Source: Treponema sp. | GTDB lineage: Bacteria; Spirochaetota; Spirochaetia; Treponematales; Treponemataceae | Direction: 5' to 3' | DNA: 64,000 nt | NCBI GenBank assembly: GCA_024695475.1 | Contig: JAILIC010000066.1 | Coordinates: forward strand, 20,355-84,354 | In this document: in pieces, positions 60,546 through 64,000 of the stretch | Layout of the letters: every line of letters begins with the position of its first letter | How positions within the stretch are numbered: position 1 is the stretch's first letter | Translations under genes and position numbers: made by a program | Notes under the pieces: model-generated | Told to the model about the DNA's origin: nothing | What the model saw: the letters and a program-made list of their open reading frames with translations, nothing else | Database searches by the model: none

Positions 60546-61208
60546 ATGATGAATATAGCGGTTCTTGTTTCTGGAGGTGGTACCAATCTGCAGGCATTGA
60601 TTGATTATGAAAAGCAGATGGTGCAGTGCCCTTATCATATTGCGGTTGTGATGAGTGATCGTAAAGATGCGTTTGCCTTACAACGTGCACGGCAGGCGGC
60701 TATTCCTACTGAGTTAGTCAGTTCGTATGCTGTGTTGGGAAGTGATACCGCAAAAGTTGCTACTCGTGATGAAAAGAGGTTGGCTGTTTCTAATGCGGTA
60801 TTGTCTCGTTGTGAAAAGTATCATGTTGATGCTATTGTGTTGGCTGGTTGGTTGACCGTTCTTTGTGGCTCAATTGTAGATGTGTACAGGAGTAGAATTA
60901 TTAATCTGCATCCAGCTTTACTTCCGAAATTTGGTGGAGAAGGTATGTGGGGCCATCATGTTCATGAAGCTGTACTTGCTGCTCATGAGGTAGAAAGTGG
61001 TTGTACTGTACATCTTGTAGATGCAGGGTGTGATACAGGAAAAATACTGGTACAAAAAAAAGTACCAGTGCTTGATGGCGATACCCCCGAAACCTTATAT
61101 GCCAGAATTGCACCTTTTGAGCATGAAGCTCTTATTGAAGGAGTATGCAAACTGGCAGATAGCCTTGGATTTAGTGCTGAATGTAGGTTGCCTTTGGACG
61201 GGCTATAA
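60546..61208 (+). CDS. purN: phosphoribosylglycinamide formyltransferase
   Basis: Transfers formyl from 10-formyl-THF to GAR. About 220 residues with NIAVLVSGGGTNLQALID, the Asn-His catalytic pair in RIINLHPALLPKFGG, and the Asp in GCDTGKILVQKKVPV. The insert MWGHHVHEAVLAAH replaces the usual GLHTHRQAL. The ATG at 60546 (or 60549) is preferred to an earlier TTG because it leaves the canonical N-terminus. It is the last gene of purEFMN and overlaps the end of the OmpA-family gene by 38 nt on the opposite strand. Confidence 0.92.
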   Translation: MMNIAVLVSGGGTNLQALIDYEKQMVQCPYHIAVVMSDRKDAFALQRARQAAIPTELVSSYAVLGSDTAKVATRDEKRLAVSNAVLSRCEKYHVDAIVLAGWLTVLCGSIVDVYRSRIINLHPALLPKFGGEGMWGHHVHEAVLAAHEVESGCTVHLVDAGCDTGKILVQKKVPVLDGDTPETLYARIAPFEHEALIEGVCKLADSLGFSAECRLPLDGL

Positions 61209-62535
61209 TATCGACACGACGATTTTGTGCACGACCTTCTGCAGTAGCATTGCTTGCAATAGGTTGTGTACCACCGTATCCTTGGAATGAGAATGCTTCT
61301 TTAGGTACTCCCTCTTCGACAAGGGCATGGATGACAGCTTGTGCTCGTAAAATTGACAGGTTCATCTGTCCTTCGGGCTTGCCGACATCAGCGGTGTGTC
61401 CCCGGATGAGGATGGTAAAATCATTTGCAGAGAGTGCTTGTTTTAGCAAGTTTGCTATTTTTTGTATACGTTGTGATTCTTCTGGCAACAGTTGCGCAGA
61501 GTCAGCTATAAACTTCAAATCGATTTGTATTAAAATACCTTCTGGCCCATCTGCTGGAGCAATGTCTGTTACATCTTTATATGGATAGTTTAATACCTGT
61601 GAATAGGCAATATAGTATGCTTCATCTTTGAGCGGAACTGATACATCATAGATAAGCTGATCTTTGTTTAATAAAAGAACGACTTTCCCGTCTTCAAGCA
61701 GCTTTCTGTTTTCAGGTACAGTGAGGATTTTGAGGGCATCTTCATGAGAAATGACAGGATCTGTTCTATTTTGGCCAAATATTTTTTGAGCGATAATATG
61801 AAGTGGATCTTTACCAACTCGTGCAACATAGTTGCTTTCGTTATCTGAATAATGATAGGTAACGATGCCTTGTTGTTTTGCTTTTGAACTATTTGTCATA
61901 TTCCGTTCATATAGCAAATTCATGTCGGTATCCCATATTTTTGGGAAAAAACAAGGATGTGCGTTATCTTTTATAAACTCTCCATGTACTGGCAGTGCAC
62001 CACGAGCATCGATAATGATACCTGTGTATGGTCGAGAAGCAATGATTTCGATTGGTTCCGAATGTTTATAGGTCTTTGTGTGTTGGATGAGCTGACTTGA
62101 TATATTGAGTATATCGATTGAATGTTTTGTTGTTAAATTGACACCACTTTCAGCAAAGATGCTTGGTGTTTTGGTACCGTTATCGATAAGGTATGTTAAT
62201 TGTTCCAAGGTAAATGTTTCATCGAGAACAAGATCTCCGAGACTGTGTGAAAAGTCAACGGTCAATGATAAGATTTGATCTTTTATGAGACGGGGAAGCT
62301 CCCTGTTGATTCTGTTTATTGCGGAACTTTTTCCTGATGGTAAGGCAATTTTTGCTTCTTCTGTATCAAGTGTTACGGTTGAGTAAAAGGAATTTGCTGT
62401 CCAGTCTACAGAACTTGTTGAATATATAGGGTATCCAGTGTTACTTGCTTCTTGTTGGGCACAGATAAAAAAAGCAGGTAGTAATAAGAGAAATACTATT
62501 AGTGAGTTATATTTTAATCGTTGTGTCATATGCAT
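61171..62535 (-). CDS. OmpA-family periplasmic/outer-membrane protein
   Basis: A 454-residue exported protein with a signal peptide ending FFICAQQ. Its C-terminal ~120 residues are an OmpA-like peptidoglycan-binding domain: ADSAQLLPEESQRIQKIA, ILIRGHTADVGKPEG, LSILRAQAVIHALVEEGV, GYGGTQPIASNATAEGRAQN, NRRVDII. The middle contains YTGIIIDARGALPVHGEF, a segment found in LPP20/FlgT-like proteins. There are two candidate ATGs (62535 and 62529). It follows the MltD-like gene by 10 bases and likely is co-transcribed. Confidence 0.8.
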   Translation of the reverse strand: MHMTQRLKYNSLIVFLLLLPAFFICAQQEASNTGYPIYSTSSVDWTANSFYSTVTLDTEEAKIALPSGKSSAINRINRELPRLIKDQILSLTVDFSHSLGDLVLDETFTLEQLTYLIDNGTKTPSIFAESGVNLTTKHSIDILNISSQLIQHTKTYKHSEPIEIIASRPYTGIIIDARGALPVHGEFIKDNAHPCFFPKIWDTDMNLLYERNMTNSSKAKQQGIVTYHYSDNESNYVARVGKDPLHIIAQKIFGQNRTDPVISHEDALKILTVPENRKLLEDGKVVLLLNKDQLIYDVSVPLKDEAYYIAYSQVLNYPYKDVTDIAPADGPEGILIQIDLKFIADSAQLLPEESQRIQKIANLLKQALSANDFTILIRGHTADVGKPEGQMNLSILRAQAVIHALVEEGVPKEAFSFQGYGGTQPIASNATAEGRAQNRRVDIIARPKATYIQH

Positions 62536-62545
62536 ATCTTTTTAC

Positions 62546-63559
62546 TTAGTATCGGTTTTTTTTTACTATAAATGAACTAGAATATGCATTAATTGTACAT
62601 AATGCGTGCTCAGCAGCGTCTTTCATTCCGAGGGGAAGTCTTATGAAGTACTGTTGGTTGGGAGGTGTGACTTCTTTTATAAGTGAAGGATTGAGTTGTA
62701 AAAAATAGTTTTCGTCAATACGCAATTCTCGGGCTAATTGATGGAGATGAATGCTTGTATTGACGGTGATATAGTCAAATTCACCGACAAATTGCATGAG
62801 GAGCTGTTTGTTATGATCTGCTGCTGCAGGAAGTGATACCCCGTAATATGAGGCGTTTGTCACAAGATCGGCAATGGCGAGTAATTTAGGAACATAGCGG
62901 ATAGTATGGTCAGGGATCATTTTATGATCTGCCAGGTACCAAAAGTTTTTTTCAGGAGCTTTTTCTAAAGCCCGCTTCATAGCTCCAGCTCCACAATTAT
63001 ATGCTCCAATCGCTAAAAGCCAATCATGAAACACATTGTAGTTGTCTTTCAATTTTGCTAATGCGGCATCGGTCTCTTTCCATGGGTCGAAACGCTCGTC
63101 AATCCATTCGTTTCGGATGAGGAATGGTGCAGTACTATTTGGAATAAATTGCCAGAGTCCAACGCCCTTTCCGTCTTTTGAAATTGCATAGGGAATGTAA
63201 CTGGATTCTACAATAGGAAGATACTCAAGCGCTGCTGGCATGTGGTTTTTCAGTAATTGTTTTCGTACGTATAGGCGATATTGCTCACCATCTTCTAATA
63301 ATTTTGCAAGATTTTTAGCTGCGTTTGGTTTAAGATATTGCTTTCGGATTGTATCTACAGCATCTTTGTTTGTTCCCGGTAGATCTAATTGATGGTAGGG
63401 AAGCTTTTTTTTGTTGACAAGATTACCATTACTATCAATAGGTTGCAGGAGAATAGATGAGGAGGTATCTGCTGCATGAATTGGCAGGAAAATACTACCG
63501 CTAAAGAATAATATAACAAATAGAAACAAAGAAATATATAAGGTATTACAATTTTTCAC
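62546..63559 (-). CDS. lytic transglycosylase (MltD-like, SLT family)
   Basis: A 337-residue exported murein lyase. One N-terminal signal helix leads to an SLT domain with the catalytic Glu in LEYLPIVESSYIPYAIS, followed by GVGLWQFIPNS, and AYNCGAGAMKRAL. A LysM-like C-terminal segment (VNTSIHLHQLARELRIDENY) would bind peptidoglycan. The first 14 nt overlap the gene upstream. Together with the OmpA-family protein it forms an envelope-maintenance operon. Confidence 0.85.
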   Translation of the reverse strand: MKNCNTLYISLFLFVILFFSGSIFLPIHAADTSSSILLQPIDSNGNLVNKKKLPYHQLDLPGTNKDAVDTIRKQYLKPNAAKNLAKLLEDGEQYRLYVRKQLLKNHMPAALEYLPIVESSYIPYAISKDGKGVGLWQFIPNSTAPFLIRNEWIDERFDPWKETDAALAKLKDNYNVFHDWLLAIGAYNCGAGAMKRALEKAPEKNFWYLADHKMIPDHTIRYVPKLLAIADLVTNASYYGVSLPAAADHNKQLLMQFVGEFDYITVNTSIHLHQLARELRIDENYFLQLNPSLIKEVTPPNQQYFIRLPLGMKDAAEHALCTINAYSSSFIVKKNRY

Positions 63560-64000
63560 CGAAGTAGATACCTGCCCATTCCCAGTGTCCGTGAATTTCA
63601 GGATCTACAGGAAAATTAACTTTTCTGAAATAAAGATACCAAATTGAAATGTATTGGCTCCATCCCCATGTCCGTAAATAAGCTTCATTAGGGTTAGATG
63701 TGTCATCAAGTTGTGAATTAAAATGGATGCTGTTTCCACGCATGAAACTTCGCATGGAAAAATCTTCCTGTCCGTTTTCAGTGGTACTTGTTTCTTGGTT
63801 CCAGTTTGTAGCAAAGAAGTTGACCTTTGATTTGTATTGATCGAGAGCTTTCCAATTGTAAGTAGATATCGCCTTTTTGATGGCATTTTGTAATGCGTCA
63901 AGGCTCTCAAAGGTCCAGTCTTTGGGAGAATCATTAAAATCAACCAATTGGCGTGCACTTGAGTATGCATCGGGTATACCAACGATTTGGATGGTTGATG
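63546..64000 (-). CDS. hypothetical protein (partial, N-terminus beyond window)
   Basis: The frame is open to the window edge without a good start, so the gene continues to the right. Visible residues include an aromatic-rich region (SYWGWSQYISIWYLY-like, with Trp/Tyr clusters) and HGHWEWAGIYFGEKL at the end. I do not recognise the family. It overlaps the transglycosylase gene by 14 nt and is probably translated with it. Confidence 0.5.
   Translation of the reverse strand, partial: STIQIVGIPDAYSSARQLVDFNDSPKDWTFESLDALQNAIKKAISTYNWKALDQYKSKVNFFATNWNQETSTTENGQEDFSMRSFMRGNSIHFNSQLDDTSNPNEAYLRTWGWSQYISIWYLYFRKVNFPVDPEIHGHWEWAGIYFGEKL

Noticed and set aside
1..64000. tRNA or rRNA genes
   Set aside because: A visual search of all intergenic stretches found no TTCGA-type T-arm with matching stems; a tRNAscan run would settle this.

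Overview
The window reads as chromosomal DNA of a spirochaete, most likely a Treponema. The pointers are: several lipoproteins with spirochaete-type lipoboxes, two of them with a DUF1566/FISUMP-like C-terminus; a short alanyl-tRNA synthetase of about 600 residues; a single-chain glycyl-tRNA synthetase; tandem FMN/FAD flavocytochrome-type reductases; and a purE-purF-purM-purN operon of the kind found in some host-associated treponemes. The species cannot be named from sequence alone. The DNA is AT-leaning with strong TATACT/TACTAT -10 elements. I see no rRNA, tRNA, CRISPR array, insertion sequence or prophage. The genes look like ordinary chromosomal genes packed into short operons.

Layout. 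1-7.1 kb: a CarD-type regulator (cut by the left edge), an NFACT/RqcH protein, a DUF1566-like lipoprotein, metF overlapping a PAP2-like gene, and a substrate-binding protein plus permease with no ATPase. 7.1-11 kb: a DEAD-box helicase and murD (minus strand). 11-17.6 kb: a second lipoprotein, alaS, a SurA-like chaperone, nusB and a TPR lipoprotein. 17.8-26.5 kb: groES, a small group-2 sigma factor, then dnaE-yggT-recG and a purine nucleoside phosphorylase. 26.6-33.2 kb: a Gfo/Idh oxidoreductase, two tandem flavin reductase lipoproteins, and an IMP dehydrogenase of the Tritrichomonas-like type. 33.2-37 kb: a possible structured RNA, a degenerate HD-GYP protein, a degenerate aldo/keto reductase and glycyl-tRNA synthetase. 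37-47.6 kb: a cell-envelope region (DUF115 protein, PBP with PASTA, signal peptidase, LysM-M23 peptidase, zinc ribbon, beta-propeller/NodB-like protein, D,D-carboxypeptidase) and aroC. 47.7-53.8 kb: a 22-bp tandem repeat, then a CitA/CitB-type two-component system facing malic enzyme and a 2-hydroxycarboxylate transporter. 54-57.2 kb: potD, then dapA-asd. 57.2-61.2 kb: a guanine-type riboswitch and purEFMN. 61.2-64 kb: an OmpA-family protein, an MltD-like lytic transglycosylase and a partial gene.

The most interesting signals are regulatory. A near-perfect sigma-54 promoter precedes the small sigma factor, which suggests a sigma cascade like RpoN-RpoS of Borrelia. A perfect 10-bp inverted repeat straddles the predicted dapA-asd promoter, with a third copy of the half-site upstream. 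Four genes (the CarD gene, the NFACT gene, metF, alaS) have promoters ending 6-8 nt before the ATG, so their mRNAs are probably leaderless. Seven in-register 22-bp repeats lie upstream of aroC. A possible unassigned structured RNA with its own terminator lies between guaB and the HD-GYP gene. Several enzymes have lost expected catalytic residues (HD-GYP protein, NodB domain, aldo/keto reductase), which suggests binding or regulatory roles.
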